Notes: a model not told the origin generated them from the sequence alone. A stretch of DNA of 64,000 bases from Streptomyces sp. DH12 (GCF_020873895.1 NZ_JAHWGT010000020.1:90167-154166), one strand, 5' to 3'. Positions 48,729 through 57,943 are shown, counted from the stretch's first letter. A program made the numbers and translations.

Positions 48729-49828
48729 GACCTGGCCTCCGTGGCGAGCGCACGCTCCCAGAAGGCGGCGCAGAACCGGCCAAGCGGGCCGGAAGCGCTG
48801 TCACCGGGTGGGGCGCCGTCGTCCAGTGAGGTGTGGAGGCGCGGTTCGACGGGCAGCTCACCGGCGAGCGGCAGGCCGAGGACGCGGGCGATCCACGCCT
48901 CGTCGACCCCGGCGGCGTACGGGCCCCGCACGACCAGCCTCAGGTCGTCCAGGACCATGCCGGCCATGGACGCCACCCGCTTGGCCGCGGCGACGGCCCG
49001 CAGCTCACCGGGGACGACGAGCAGGCCCATGTCGAGCTGCGCGAGCGCCTCGACCGTGGCGTCGTCGACCCGGCGGGGCAGATCGACCACCACGACACCG
49101 CCGCGTCGGCGCGCCGCCGCGAGGACGGAGCGCATGGCTTCGGGAGGGACCGCGACGGTGTCCCCGCGGTCCCAGCTGAGGAGTCTCAGACCGTGCAGCG
49201 ACGGCAGCGACTCCTCCAGCGCGGCTCCGGCGACCCGTCCTTGAGAGGCGGCGAAATCAGGCCATCGCAGTCCGCCCTCGCGCTCGCCGCCGAGGAGGAC
49301 GTCGAGCCCACCGCCGAGTGGGTCGCCGTCGACGAGCATCGTCCGGTGCCCGCCCCGGGCCGCCGCGACGGCCAGCGCGCACGCCAGTGTGGAGGCCCCC
49401 GCGCCGCCCCGGCCGCCGATGACTCCGACGGTCAGGGCCTGCCGTCCGACACCCTCGACGACGTCGGCGATCCGGTCGACGAGCCAGCCCTCCGCGTCCG
49501 GCAGCCGCAGGACGCAGTCGGCCCCGATCTCCACGGCCCTCCGCCACACGTCCGGGTCGTCCTGGTCCCGGCCGACGAGGAGCACTCCCCGCCGGCGAGC
49601 GGTGCCCCGGCAGCGTGCCGCCGCGTCGTCGCCGACGAGGACCAGGGGCGCGGCGTCCCACGCCGCTCTGTGTTCCGGCGGCCCGTGGTGCACCTCCGCC
49701 TGGGCGCCGGCCGCGGCGCACAGTCTCAGCAGGTCGTCGAGGAGTTCGGCGTCCTCGGTCACGATCAGCGGCTCTGCCCGGCGCCCCGCGGCGGTCGCCG
49801 CCTGATCGGGTGTCGTGGGTCCCGTCAT
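48725..49828 (-). CDS. CpaE/Ssd-like ATPase (septum-site/Tad localisation)
   Basis: A 367-residue MinD-superfamily protein. The N-terminal 125 residues are receiver-like (PLIVTEDAELLDDLLRLC, GVLLVGRDQDDPDVW). A deviant Walker A GGRGGAGAST lies at 138-147, with DGDPLGGGLDVLLGGEREGG after it and VVVVDLPRR in the Walker B area. CpaE/TadZ proteins place the Tad machinery; Rv3660c/Ssd is the mycobacterial relative. It overlaps tadA by four bases as first gene of the leftward operon. ATG 49828 was chosen; frames further upstream are Arg-rich. Confidence 0.82.
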   Translation of the reverse strand: MTGPTTPDQAATAAGRRAEPLIVTEDAELLDDLLRLCAAAGAQAEVHHGPPEHRAAWDAAPLVLVGDDAAARCRGTARRRGVLLVGRDQDDPDVWRRAVEIGADCVLRLPDAEGWLVDRIADVVEGVGRQALTVGVIGGRGGAGASTLACALAVAAARGGHRTMLVDGDPLGGGLDVLLGGEREGGLRWPDFAASQGRVAGAALEESLPSLHGLRLLSWDRGDTVAVPPEAMRSVLAAARRRGGVVVVDLPRRVDDATVEALAQLDMGLLVVPGELRAVAAAKRVASMAGMVLDDLRLVVRGPYAAGVDEAWIARVLGLPLAGELPVEPRLHTSLDDGAPPGDSASGPLGRFCAAFWERALATEARS

Positions 49829-50185
49829 GTTCTTCGCCCCCTGTTTCTCGCCCGCGCCGGTCCGGCGCCGTGTCCTCGCCGCGTCCCGGCGTGCCCCGCA
49901 CGCGTTCGCCCGCGGTGTCGGCCGGCGCGCGTCGGCGCCGGCTCGCATGCCGCGCCCAACGTGCCGGGAGATCGCTGATTACCCGGCACGGCTTCGCGGT
50001 CGGATTCACCGTGGCGCGCTTCGGGAAATAATGTGGATCTTGCTCGAAAACTGTGGACAAGCCCCCGCTTGTGAATATCCCGGTAGCCCATACCAGCGAC
50101 TTCCCCTGAGCAGCGATTCGACTACTCTGAGTGACGGACAGGGCTCGGCTCGGTGCGGCGGTGCCGCACGGCGAAGGGAGCGAAG

Positions 50186-50311
50186 ATGGACGCAGGCGCG
50201 AGGGGACGACGCGCGAAAACCCCTCCGGACATGCGACGACCCCCGCCGGGGGGGAGAGCGGGGGTCGTCTTCTCCGGCCGACTCGGGGGGGGAGGAGCCG
50301 GACCGGGGTAG
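50186..50311 (+). CDS. Possible 41-residue leader peptide
   Basis: ATG 50186 has GAAGGGAGCGAAG upstream. The frame reads MDAGARGRRAKTPPDMRRPP and on through a hairpin to a TAG at 50309. The Arg/Pro/Gly-rich product has no known relative. A translated ORF across a terminator-like hairpin suggests a leader that controls the HAD gene. Confidence 0.4.
   Translation: MDAGARGRRAKTPPDMRRPPPGGRAGVVFSGRLGGGGAGPG
50236..50268 (+). terminator. Terminator or attenuator hairpin
   Basis: ACGACCCCCGC at 50236-50246 pairs with GCGGGGGTCGT at 50258-50268; followed by CTTCTCC. It lies within the 41-residue frame and upstream of the HAD gene. Confidence 0.6.
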
Positions 50312-50405
50312 CACGGTCGCGAACGATCCGTGACTTCCATGGTGTACCCGAGAGCCTTCTCAGGCAAACCCACACGCCCGAGCGTACGCCGAATGGCGGG
50401 CACCT

Positions 50406-51311
50406 ATGCTCGGGCTCGTGGAAAACCACTCCTTGCCCCGCACCGCAGCCTTCTTCGACCTGGACAAGACGGTCATTGCCAAGTCGTCGACGCTGACCTT
50501 CAGCAGGTCCTTCTACCAAGGCGGACTGATCAACCGCCGTGCCGCGCTGCGCACCGCGTACACGCAGTTCGTCTTCCTCGCGGGCGGCGCCGACCACGAC
50601 CAGATGGAGCGCATGCGCTCCTACCTCTCCAGGCTCTGCAAGGGATGGAACGTCCAGCAGGTCAAGGAGCTGGTGGCGGAGACGCTGCACGAGCTGATCG
50701 ACCCGATCATCTACGACGAGGCCGCTTCCCTCATCGAGGAGCACCATGCCGCCGGCCGGGACGTGGTGATCGTCTCGACCTCCGGCGCCGAGGTGGTGGA
50801 GCCGATCGGCGAGATGCTCGGCGCGGACCGCGTCGTCGCCACGCGGATGGTCGTCGGCGAGGACGGCTGCTTCACCGGAGAGGTGGAGTACTACGCGTAC
50901 GGGCCCACCAAGGCCGAGGCCGTCCGGGACCTGGCCGCCTCGGAGGGGTACGACCTGTCCCGGTGCTACGCGTACAGCGACTCGGCGACGGATTTGCCGA
51001 TGCTGGAGGCCGTGGGGCACCCCCACGCGGTCAACCCGGACCGGGCGCTGCGCCGGGAGGCCGTGGCGCGGGAATGGCCGGTTCTCGTCTTCAACCGTCC
51101 GGTGCGCCTGAAGCAGCGGCTGCCGACCTTCCGGATGCCGCCGCGCCCCGCTCTCGTGGCGGCCGCGGCGATCGGCGCGGCCGCGGCGACGGCCGGGCTC
51201 GTCTGGTACGCGAGCCGGCGCCGTCAGGTGGCGATCCCGCGGCCGGCCTCGGCGGCGTCGGCGAGAGCGGCGGCCATCACGGCCACACCGACCGGGCTTG
51301 CCCGTATTTGA
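50406..51311 (+). CDS. HAD-IB phosphatase with C-terminal membrane helix
   Basis: A 301-residue protein. Motif I FFDLDKT has Asp18 and Asp20; motif II is VIVSTSGAE and motif III-IV AYSDSATDLPML. It is close to SerB/HAD-IB phosphatases and, from memory, nearly identical to a Streptomyces protein called morphological differentiation-associated. Residues about 246-266 (LVAAAAIGAAAATAGLVWYA) form one transmembrane helix followed by a basic tail. Start ATG 50406 or GTG 50418. Its substrate is unknown. Confidence 0.85.
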   Translation: MLGLVENHSLPRTAAFFDLDKTVIAKSSTLTFSRSFYQGGLINRRAALRTAYTQFVFLAGGADHDQMERMRSYLSRLCKGWNVQQVKELVAETLHELIDPIIYDEAASLIEEHHAAGRDVVIVSTSGAEVVEPIGEMLGADRVVATRMVVGEDGCFTGEVEYYAYGPTKAEAVRDLAASEGYDLSRCYAYSDSATDLPMLEAVGHPHAVNPDRALRREAVAREWPVLVFNRPVRLKQRLPTFRMPPRPALVAAAAIGAAAATAGLVWYASRRRQVAIPRPASAASARAAAITATPTGLARI

Positions 51312-51788
51312 GGGCAAAAGTAAAGAATGCCGGCCGGGGCTTTCGCATCTCACTCCCCGGGAGTACAAAGGAGTTACGGCCCGCGAGACCAAGGCATCCG
51401 AGAGGATCACCTGTTGAGCAAGAAGGCCCCACGGACCGAACGCACCGAAGTCGAGCACCCACGCGACGTCGACCCGTCGATTACGGGCCAGCCGCACCAG
51501 GCGCAGGGCAGAGTTCCCCGCCTGATGGGCACATTTCGAGGACGCTTGGTAACTCGGCGGAAGTGCCAGCGGCGGTACCGGATCCGGTACCGCCGCAACC
51601 CTGTACGGGGGCCCCAAACGGCCTCATGGGGACCCGGATCAAGAACTCGCCCGGGCTGCGGATCACACCTGGCGCCAGGACCGCACCCGGCCCGACACCG
51701 GGCCCGGCCGCAGCCTCGGCCAGGACCCGATGTCCGGCGGCTCGTCAGCTGACGCGGCTTCCGTACGCGACCGGGCAGAAGACGCGGA
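51312..51788. other. 477-bp interval with a perfect 28-bp palindrome and a weak ORF
   Basis: A frame from TTG 51414 (AGAGGA upstream) to 51752 gives 112 residues, SKKAPRTERTEVEHPRDVDP at its start and an Arg-rich end; it matches nothing I recognise and is doubtful. The palindrome at 51569-51596 and the ribosome-site-like AAAGGAG near 51367 are the other visible features. Confidence 0.4.
51569..51596. repeat. Perfect 28-bp palindrome without spacer
   Basis: The left half is GCGGCGGTACCGGA; the right half is its exact complement, centred on GATC. No T-run follows. It could be a repressor site, a mobile-element relic or an mRNA hairpin. Confidence 0.8.
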
Positions 51789-52607
51789 TCAGGCGGCGCC
51801 GCGCTGGAGGGCCTCGCAGACCGCCGTCGACTCGCGGACGCCGAGTTCGACCGCCCGCCCGCAGTGGGAGATCCAGCGCCCCATGCCCTCCGGCGTCCCG
51901 GACAGGTAGCCCTCGAAGGCGGCGACGTACGCGGCGCGCCCCTGCTCGGCGTGGCCCACCTCGGCCGGGCAGATCGCCTTCGGGTCGAGGCCGCTGCCGA
52001 CGAGCACGAGGCGCTCGGCCGCCCGGGCCACCAGGCCGCTGTGGGTGGTGAAGGGCCGCAGGGCCAACAGCTCCCCGTGCACGACCGACGCCGTGACCAG
52101 GGCGGGCGCGGCACTGCCGGCGACGACCAGGTCGGAGAGGCCCTCCAGCCGGGCGGCGACCTCGTCCGCGTCCGGCAGCGGCGCCTCGATCAGCGGCTCG
52201 TCCACCGCCTCGCCCCGCTGCCTGGGGCGCCCCACGGAGTCGGCGGACTCGCCCGCCGCCACCAGGTGCAGCCGCGCCAGCACGCGCAGGGGTGACTGCC
52301 GCCAGATGGAGAGCAGCTGCCCGACTTCGACACCGAGCCGCAGGGCCGCCCCGACCGTCCGGGCCTCGGGGTCCGCGCTGAAGTCGCTGCGCCTGCGGAC
52401 CTCCTCCAGTGCCCAGTCGGCGCCCGCGAGCGCCGCCGAACCGCGCGCGCCGCGCAGCGCCGCCTCGGAGGAGATCTCGTTGCTGCGGCGCCGCATCACA
52501 CGGTGCCCGTAGACCCGGTCGACGGCCTGGCGCACGGAGTCCACCGCCTCCGGGACGCCCGGCAGGGCGGCGAGGGCGGCCAGGGGGTCGGCGGCATGCG
52601 TACTCAT
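51789..52607 (-). CDS. Fic-like protein with degenerate active site
   Basis: A 272-residue helical protein. The segment HGELLALRPFTTHSGLVARA sits where Fic proteins have HPFxxGNGR; the catalytic His and the GNGR loop are largely missing, so AMP transfer is unlikely. YVAAFEGYLSGTPEGMGRWI near the end is typical of the Streptomyces group. ATG 52607 (MSTHAADPLAALAALPG) was chosen. It is divergent from the CooC-like gene. Function unknown. Confidence 0.65.
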   Translation of the reverse strand: MSTHAADPLAALAALPGVPEAVDSVRQAVDRVYGHRVMRRRSNEISSEAALRGARGSAALAGADWALEEVRRRSDFSADPEARTVGAALRLGVEVGQLLSIWRQSPLRVLARLHLVAAGESADSVGRPRQRGEAVDEPLIEAPLPDADEVAARLEGLSDLVVAGSAAPALVTASVVHGELLALRPFTTHSGLVARAAERLVLVGSGLDPKAICPAEVGHAEQGRAAYVAAFEGYLSGTPEGMGRWISHCGRAVELGVRESTAVCEALQRGAA

Positions 52608-52710
52608 AAGCAGCGAGGCTAACGCGCACCCGCGCCACCGCCCCACTCGAAGTGGCGTTACTCATACGGATCACCCACGTGATGCGATCGACCCACTACC
52701 CTAGGTGAAC

Positions 52711-53709
52711 ATGAAGATCGCTTTCGTTGGCAAGGGCGGCAGTGGCAAGACGACGCTGTCCTCCCTGTTCATCCGCTACCTGGCGAACGCCGCGGCCCCC
52801 GTGGTGGCCGTGGACGCCGACATCAACCAGCACTTGGGCGCCGCGCTCGGCCTCGACGAGGACGCTGCCGCCGCCCTCCCCTCGATGGGGGCGCACCTGC
52901 CGCTGATCAAGCAGTACCTGCGCGGCGCCAACCCGCGGATCACCTCCGTCGACGCGATGATCAAAACGACTCCGCCCGGGGAGGGCTCCCGGCTGCTACG
53001 CCTCCGCGACGACGATCCCGTCCACACGACGTGCGCGCGTCCACTGCGGCTGGACGGCGGCGAGGTGCGGCTCATGGTGACGGGGGCGTTCACCGAGACC
53101 GACCTCGGGGTGGCCTGCTACCACTCGAAGGTCGGGGCGGTGGAGCTGTACCTCAACCACCTCGTCGACGGGCCGGACGAGTACGTGGTGGTCGACATGA
53201 CGGCGGGGTCCGACTCGTTCGCCTCGGGCCTGTTCACCCGCTTCGACATGACGTTCCTGGTGGCCGAGCCGACCCGCCGGGGTGTCTCCGTCTACCGCCA
53301 GTACAAGGAGTACGCCCGGGACTTCGGGGTCACATTGCGGGTCGTCGGCAACAAGGTGCAGGGCAGGGACGACGTCGACTTCCTGCGCGACGAGGTCGGT
53401 GACGACCTGCTGGTGACGGTGGGGCACTCCGACTGGGTGCGCGCCATGGAGAAGGGGCGGACCGGGCCCTTCCGGGAGTTGGAGCCGGAGAACCGGGCCG
53501 CCCTGCGCGCCCTGCGGGAGGCCGCCGACGCCACGTACGCCCGCCGCGACTGGGACCGGTACACCCGCCAGATGGTGCACTTCCACCTCAGGAACGCGGA
53601 GAGCTGGGGCAACGCCAGGACCGGAGCCGACCTCGCGGCGCAGGTCGACCCGGACTTCGTCCTGTCGGAGGCGGCGTTCCGCCGTGTGGCGCTGCCCCAG
53701 TCCGTCTGA
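52711..53709 (+). CDS. CooC/MinD-like SIMIBI ATPase
   Basis: A 332-residue P-loop protein: MKIAFVGKGGSGKTTLSS with Walker A GKGGSGKTT at 7-15, VVAVDADINQHLGAALGL (switch I) and EYVVVDMTAGSDSFASG (Walker B). Similar to the CooC-type carbon monoxide dehydrogenase maturation ATPases, but no dehydrogenase gene is near, so a nickel role is not implied. CARPLRLDGGEVRLMVTG may bind a metal through Cys. ATG 52711, or GTG two codons upstream. Confidence 0.82.
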   Translation: MKIAFVGKGGSGKTTLSSLFIRYLANAAAPVVAVDADINQHLGAALGLDEDAAAALPSMGAHLPLIKQYLRGANPRITSVDAMIKTTPPGEGSRLLRLRDDDPVHTTCARPLRLDGGEVRLMVTGAFTETDLGVACYHSKVGAVELYLNHLVDGPDEYVVVDMTAGSDSFASGLFTRFDMTFLVAEPTRRGVSVYRQYKEYARDFGVTLRVVGNKVQGRDDVDFLRDEVGDDLLVTVGHSDWVRAMEKGRTGPFRELEPENRAALRALREAADATYARRDWDRYTRQMVHFHLRNAESWGNARTGADLAAQVDPDFVLSEAAFRRVALPQSV

Positions 53710-53766
53710 AGCCCGACCCGATGGGGACGTTCGGGGCCCGACCCGGCAGGGATCCGAGAGGCGGGC

Positions 53767-55083
53767 CTAGCCGTCGCGACGCGTTCCGGACGCCGACGAG
53801 GAACCGGCCGCCGCGCCGGCCACGGATCCGGCGCGGGCGGGCGCCGGTGTCGGGGACGCGCTCGCGGGGCGGGCGGTCAGGAAGCGGGCCCAGCCTCCGG
53901 CCGGGGCCTGCCCGACCTTGAGCGTCCGCAGCTTGGCGAGCACGGCCGGGTCCTGGACGTCCAGCCAGTCGGCGAGCTGACGGAACGACACACAGCGCAC
54001 CTCGGGCTTCGTGCAGACGTGAGCAATCGTTTCTTCAATGGCGCGCATGTAGGTGCCGCCGTTCCAGGACTCGAAGTGGTTGCCGATGATCAGCGGCGCC
54101 CGGTTGCCCTGGTACGAGCGGTTGAAGGCCTGGATCAGCCCGTCCCGCATCTGGTTGCCCCAGTAGCGGTGCATGGAGGGGTCGCCCTTGCTGGTCCCGG
54201 ACTGGTTGACCATGAAGTTGTAGTCCATGGAGAGCGTCTCGAAGTCCCGCCCGGGGACGGGCACGAGCTGCAGCGACAGGTCCCACAGCTTCCCGGTCTT
54301 CCCGGGCCACACCTGGTCGTTGACGCCGCTGGTGTCGTAGCGCCAGCCGAGTTCGCTCGCCGCCTTCCTGAAGTTCTCCCGGCCTTCGAGGCAGGGGGTG
54401 CGGGCGCCGATGAGTTCCTTGTCGTAGTCGAAGGGCAGCGGCTTCTCGCCGGCCAGTCCGGCGTTGGTGCGCCAGTTCTTCACGAAGGACTTGGCCTGCT
54501 GGATCTCGCTCTTCCAGTCCGCCACGGACCAGGTGCCGACGCCGCTCTCGGGGCCGCAGAAGTGGCCGTTGAAGTGGGTGCCGACCTCGTTGCCCTCCAG
54601 CCAGGCGGCGCGCAGCTCGCGGACGGTGTCGCGGATGCCCTCGGTGTCGTTGAAGCCGATGTCCGAGCGGCCGGGGGCGTGGCCCGGCGGGTTGTAGAGC
54701 GCCGACTTCTGCTCCGGCAGCAGGTAGACCCCGCTGAGGAAGTAGGTCATCGTCGCGCCGTGCTCCTTGCCGACGCGGCGGAAGTGGGAGAACAGCTTCT
54801 GGCTGTCCTCGCCGGCGCCGTCCCAGGAGAACACGACGAACTGCGGGGGCCGGCTGCCGGGCTGGAGCCGCTGCGGCTTGGCGAGCCCGGGCTGGGCGCC
54901 GGTGTACGCCGTGGAACCGTCGCCGATCAGCCGGACGGTGCTCTTCGGGGGGCCGCCGGCCTTCTCGGGCCCCCCGGCTCCGGAGCCGGGGGCGGGTTCT
55001 CCGGAGCCCCCGCATCCCGCCAGCCCGGCGACCAGCGCCGCCGCGACGGCACCGACGGTGATCCTCTTCCTGACAGCCGTCAT
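53767..55083 (-). CDS. Secreted lipoprotein with divergent NodB-like fold
   Basis: A 438-residue protein. A signal peptide ends in the lipobox VAGLAGC, followed by a Gly/Pro linker. The core (75-400) has FVVFSWDGAGED, YFLSGVYLL, GNEVGTHFNGHFCG and FDYDKELIGARTP, which match polysaccharide deacetylase motifs in part: the THFNGH His pair is kept, while the first motif has SWDG instead of TFDD. Activity is uncertain. Ends in an Ala/Ser/Pro tail. ATG 55083 chosen for its signal peptide. Divergent from the SulP gene. Confidence 0.75.
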   Translation of the reverse strand: MTAVRKRITVGAVAAALVAGLAGCGGSGEPAPGSGAGGPEKAGGPPKSTVRLIGDGSTAYTGAQPGLAKPQRLQPGSRPPQFVVFSWDGAGEDSQKLFSHFRRVGKEHGATMTYFLSGVYLLPEQKSALYNPPGHAPGRSDIGFNDTEGIRDTVRELRAAWLEGNEVGTHFNGHFCGPESGVGTWSVADWKSEIQQAKSFVKNWRTNAGLAGEKPLPFDYDKELIGARTPCLEGRENFRKAASELGWRYDTSGVNDQVWPGKTGKLWDLSLQLVPVPGRDFETLSMDYNFMVNQSGTSKGDPSMHRYWGNQMRDGLIQAFNRSYQGNRAPLIIGNHFESWNGGTYMRAIEETIAHVCTKPEVRCVSFRQLADWLDVQDPAVLAKLRTLKVGQAPAGGWARFLTARPASASPTPAPARAGSVAGAAAGSSSASGTRRDG

Positions 55084-55402
55084 CGGCCCACCCTTCTGTG
55101 CTTCCGGGTTGTGTGCGAGCGCCGTCAAGGTCGCATCACCGTCGGTAAGCGGGCGGCACGACGAGCCGCGATAGAACGACTAATCACCTCTACGGGTGAT
55201 TACCTGCCCCATTTGCCCGGAAAGTAATGCCTCAATCTTTACCCTGCATTACGATCCGTTTACTGAGAGTTGGCACTCTCTCGATTCGGCCCTCGCTTGT
55301 CGGCACTCCCGACGGTCGGACCGCCACCGTCCCCGGTGCCCGGGCGAAGCCGCCGTCACCCACTGTGACCCAGCGACCGCACACTTCTGAGGAGGCGGGA
55401 TC
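55084..55402. other. Divergent promoter region, 319 bp, unusually AT-rich in the middle
   Basis: Bases 55170-55275 are AT-richer than the genes. GAGAGT-TGGC-ACTCTC at 55265-55280 is a perfect small palindrome. TTGGCACTC within it matches half of the CIRCE heat-shock operator but the other half is missing. No gene seen. Confidence 0.45.
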
Positions 55403-57943
55403 TTGAGCTCTTGCACGCCCCAGCGCACGGACGACCCCGGCCCCGCCGACGGGACCCGACGCTTCCCCCGGGAGCACAGCCCCCCACCGGGCCGGCCGCG
55501 GTTCCGGGTCGCGGGCTGCGACCTGTCCGCCTCGATCGCCGTCTTCCTGATCGCGCTGCCGCTCTCGCTCGGCATCGCCCTGGCCACGGGCGCGCCCCTG
55601 CAGGCGGGCCTGGTGGCGGCAGCCGTCGGCGGCATCGTCGTCGGGCTCTTCGGCGGCGCTCCCTTGCAGGTGAGCGGGCCCGCCGCCGGACTGACCGTGG
55701 TGACGGCCGAGCTGATCCAGCGTTACGGGTGGCGGACCACCTGCGCCATCACCGCCCTCGCGGGCCTCACCCAACTCGCCCTGTCCACCCTGCGCGTGGC
55801 GCGGTCGGCGCTCGCCGTCTCCCCCGCCATCGTGCACGGGATGCTCGCCGGCATCGGCGTGACGATCGCCCTGGCCCAACTGCACATCGTCCTCGGGGGC
55901 ACACCGCAGAGTTCAGCCGTGGACAACGTCCTCGGGTTGCCGGGGCAGCTCGCCGACCCGCACCTCGCCGCCCTGTCGGTGAGCGCCCTCACGATCGTCA
56001 TCCTGCTGCTGTGGCCACGACTGCCCGGGCGGGGCGGCCGGATCGCCCGCAAGGTGCCCGCCGCGCTGGCCTCGGTCGCCGCGGCCACCGTGCTGGCCCT
56101 GGTCGCCGGGCTCGGCGTGCCCCGGGTGGACCTGCCGTCGTGGAGCAGCCACGCCCTTCCGGGCCTCCCGGAGGGCCCCGTCCTCGGTGTCCTGGCAGGC
56201 GTGCTGACGATCACCCTGGTGACGAGCGTGCAGTCGCTGCTGTCGGCCGTGGCGATCGACAAGCTGGTCGCGGCCCGCAAGAACCCCACGGCCCGGGTCC
56301 CCCGCTCGGACCTCGACCGCGAACTGGCGGGACAGGGCGCGGCCAACATCGTCTCCGGCGCCCTGGGCGGTCTGCCCGTGGCGGGCGTGGCGGTACGGAG
56401 TGTGGCGAACGTGACGGCGGGCGCCGTCAGCCGCAACTCCACGGTGATGCACGGCGTGTGGGTGCTGCTCGCCGCGTTCCTGCTCGTACCGGTCCTCGAC
56501 CTGATCCCCCTTCCGGCGCTGGCCGCGCTGGTCATGGTGGTCGGCATCCAGATGGTCAGCATCACCCACATCCGCAGCGTCACCCGGCACCGTGAGGTCC
56601 TGGTGTACGCGGTGACCGTGACCGGAGTGGTCCTCATCGGGATCCTCCAGGGCGTCGCCCTCGGCATCCTCGTGGCGACCGGGGTGGCCCTCCACCGGCT
56701 GGCGAGGACGCGGATCACCCGCGAGCAGCGGGACGGTACCGAGCACGTCCGGGTACGCGGGCAGCTGACCTTCCTGGCGGTGCCCCGGCTGAGCCGCACG
56801 CTGCACCAGATCCCGGGTGATGCCCGGGTCGTCATCGAGCTGGACGGGTCGTTCATGGACCACGCCGCCTACGAGACGCTCCACGACTGGCAGATGTCGC
56901 ACCTCTCGCACGGCGGGGAGGTGGAGGTGACGGGCCGCTCGGGCGCACGCATCGCGGAGCCGGCGGCGGGGACGCACACGTGCTGCCGACCGTGGACCGC
57001 CTGGCGCAACCACCACTGCGGCCGGCACCCGGCGGAGCGCGGCCGGACGACGCGGCACCAGTTGGCGCGCGGACTCAGCTCGTTCCAGCGCGACACCGCG
57101 CCCCACGTACGGGACGAACTCGCGCGACTGGCCCGCGAGGGGCAGAGCCCCTCCCAGCTCTTCCTCACCTGCGCGGACTCGCGCCTGGTGACCAGCATGA
57201 TCACCGCGAGCGGCCCGGGCGACCTCTTCACCGTGCGCAACGTCGGCAACCTCGTCCCGCTGCCCGGCAAGGGCAGCGGCGACGACTCGGTCGCCGCCGC
57301 GATCGAGTACGCCGTGGACGTGCTGCGGGTGCGGTCGGTCACCGTGTGCGGGCACTCGGGCTGCGGCGCCATGCAGGCCCTGCTGAGCGGTGTCCCGGAC
57401 GCCACGGCCAGTACCCCGTCGGGTACCCGGGTACCACAGACGCCGCTGGGGCGGTGGCTCCGCCACGGGCAGCCGAGCCTGGAGCGGGGGCGGCGCGGGG
57501 GGCGGGCGCGGCCTCGCTTGTCGGGGCGGTCGCCGGCCGACGCGGTGGAGCAGCTGTGCCTGACGAACGTGGTGCAGCAGCTGGAGCACCTGAAGCGGCA
57601 CGACGCGGTGGCCCGGCGTCTCGCCGACGGGTCGTTGCAGCTCCAGGGCATGTACTTCCACGTCGGGGAAGCACAGGCGTACCTGCTCAGGCGGGAGGGG
57701 GCGGAGGACGTCTTCCACCCCGTGTCGCCCCTGGACGGCAGGACACCCGACGGCGGAGAGCTCGATGGGAGCCAGCCCGACGGGCGGGAGCCGGAGGGGC
57801 GGGAGCCGGAGGGGCGGGAGGCCGACCGGCGGGAGCCGGACGGCAGAGGGCCCGATGGGAGGGAGCCGGTCGGGAGCGGGCCGGTCGGCGAAGCGCCCGG
57901 CGGCGTGCGGTCCACGCGCACACAGGTCAGAGCGCGACCGTAG
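55403..57943 (+). CDS. SulP transporter fused to a beta-carbonic anhydrase
   Basis: An 846-residue fusion. Residues 35-430 are a SulP-type permease (start AVFLIALPLSLGIALATGAP; many helices). A STAS-like part follows (about 450-520, RGQLTFLAVPRLSRTL). The C-terminal 560-770 is a beta-carbonic anhydrase with zinc ligands Cys590, Asp592, His651 and Cys654 (CADSR, GHSGCG). The fusion probably imports bicarbonate or another anion and interconverts it with CO2. The end (about 770-846) is a low-complexity repeat of Glu/Arg/Pro/Asp/Gly. Start TTG 55403 with GAGGAGGCGGG upstream. Confidence 0.9.
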   Translation: MSSCTPQRTDDPGPADGTRRFPREHSPPPGRPRFRVAGCDLSASIAVFLIALPLSLGIALATGAPLQAGLVAAAVGGIVVGLFGGAPLQVSGPAAGLTVVTAELIQRYGWRTTCAITALAGLTQLALSTLRVARSALAVSPAIVHGMLAGIGVTIALAQLHIVLGGTPQSSAVDNVLGLPGQLADPHLAALSVSALTIVILLLWPRLPGRGGRIARKVPAALASVAAATVLALVAGLGVPRVDLPSWSSHALPGLPEGPVLGVLAGVLTITLVTSVQSLLSAVAIDKLVAARKNPTARVPRSDLDRELAGQGAANIVSGALGGLPVAGVAVRSVANVTAGAVSRNSTVMHGVWVLLAAFLLVPVLDLIPLPALAALVMVVGIQMVSITHIRSVTRHREVLVYAVTVTGVVLIGILQGVALGILVATGVALHRLARTRITREQRDGTEHVRVRGQLTFLAVPRLSRTLHQIPGDARVVIELDGSFMDHAAYETLHDWQMSHLSHGGEVEVTGRSGARIAEPAAGTHTCCRPWTAWRNHHCGRHPAERGRTTRHQLARGLSSFQRDTAPHVRDELARLAREGQSPSQLFLTCADSRLVTSMITASGPGDLFTVRNVGNLVPLPGKGSGDDSVAAAIEYAVDVLRVRSVTVCGHSGCGAMQALLSGVPDATASTPSGTRVPQTPLGRWLRHGQPSLERGRRGGRARPRLSGRSPADAVEQLCLTNVVQQLEHLKRHDAVARRLADGSLQLQGMYFHVGEAQAYLLRREGAEDVFHPVSPLDGRTPDGGELDGSQPDGREPEGREPEGREADRREPDGRGPDGREPVGSGPVGEAPGGVRSTRTQVRARP

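Larger units (their letters stand above)
49829..50405. other. Divergent intergenic region, 577 bp, between tad operon and HAD gene
   Basis: Holds the start regions of both operons. TGTGGACAA at 50052-50060 is an exact match to the preferred Streptomyces DnaA box; only one good copy is seen. From 50126 to 50136 ATTCGACTACTCT provides a possible -10 box. A small ORF with a good ribosome site (50186-50311) contains a strong hairpin. Nothing else recognised. Confidence 0.5.

Noticed and set aside
50052-50060. A replication origin suggested by a DnaA box
   Set aside because: Only one good box; an origin needs a cluster, and the gene order is not that of dnaA-dnaN.
55265-55280. CIRCE heat-shock operator
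   Set aside because: Only one half (TTGGCACTC) is present; the matching second half at the proper spacing is missing.
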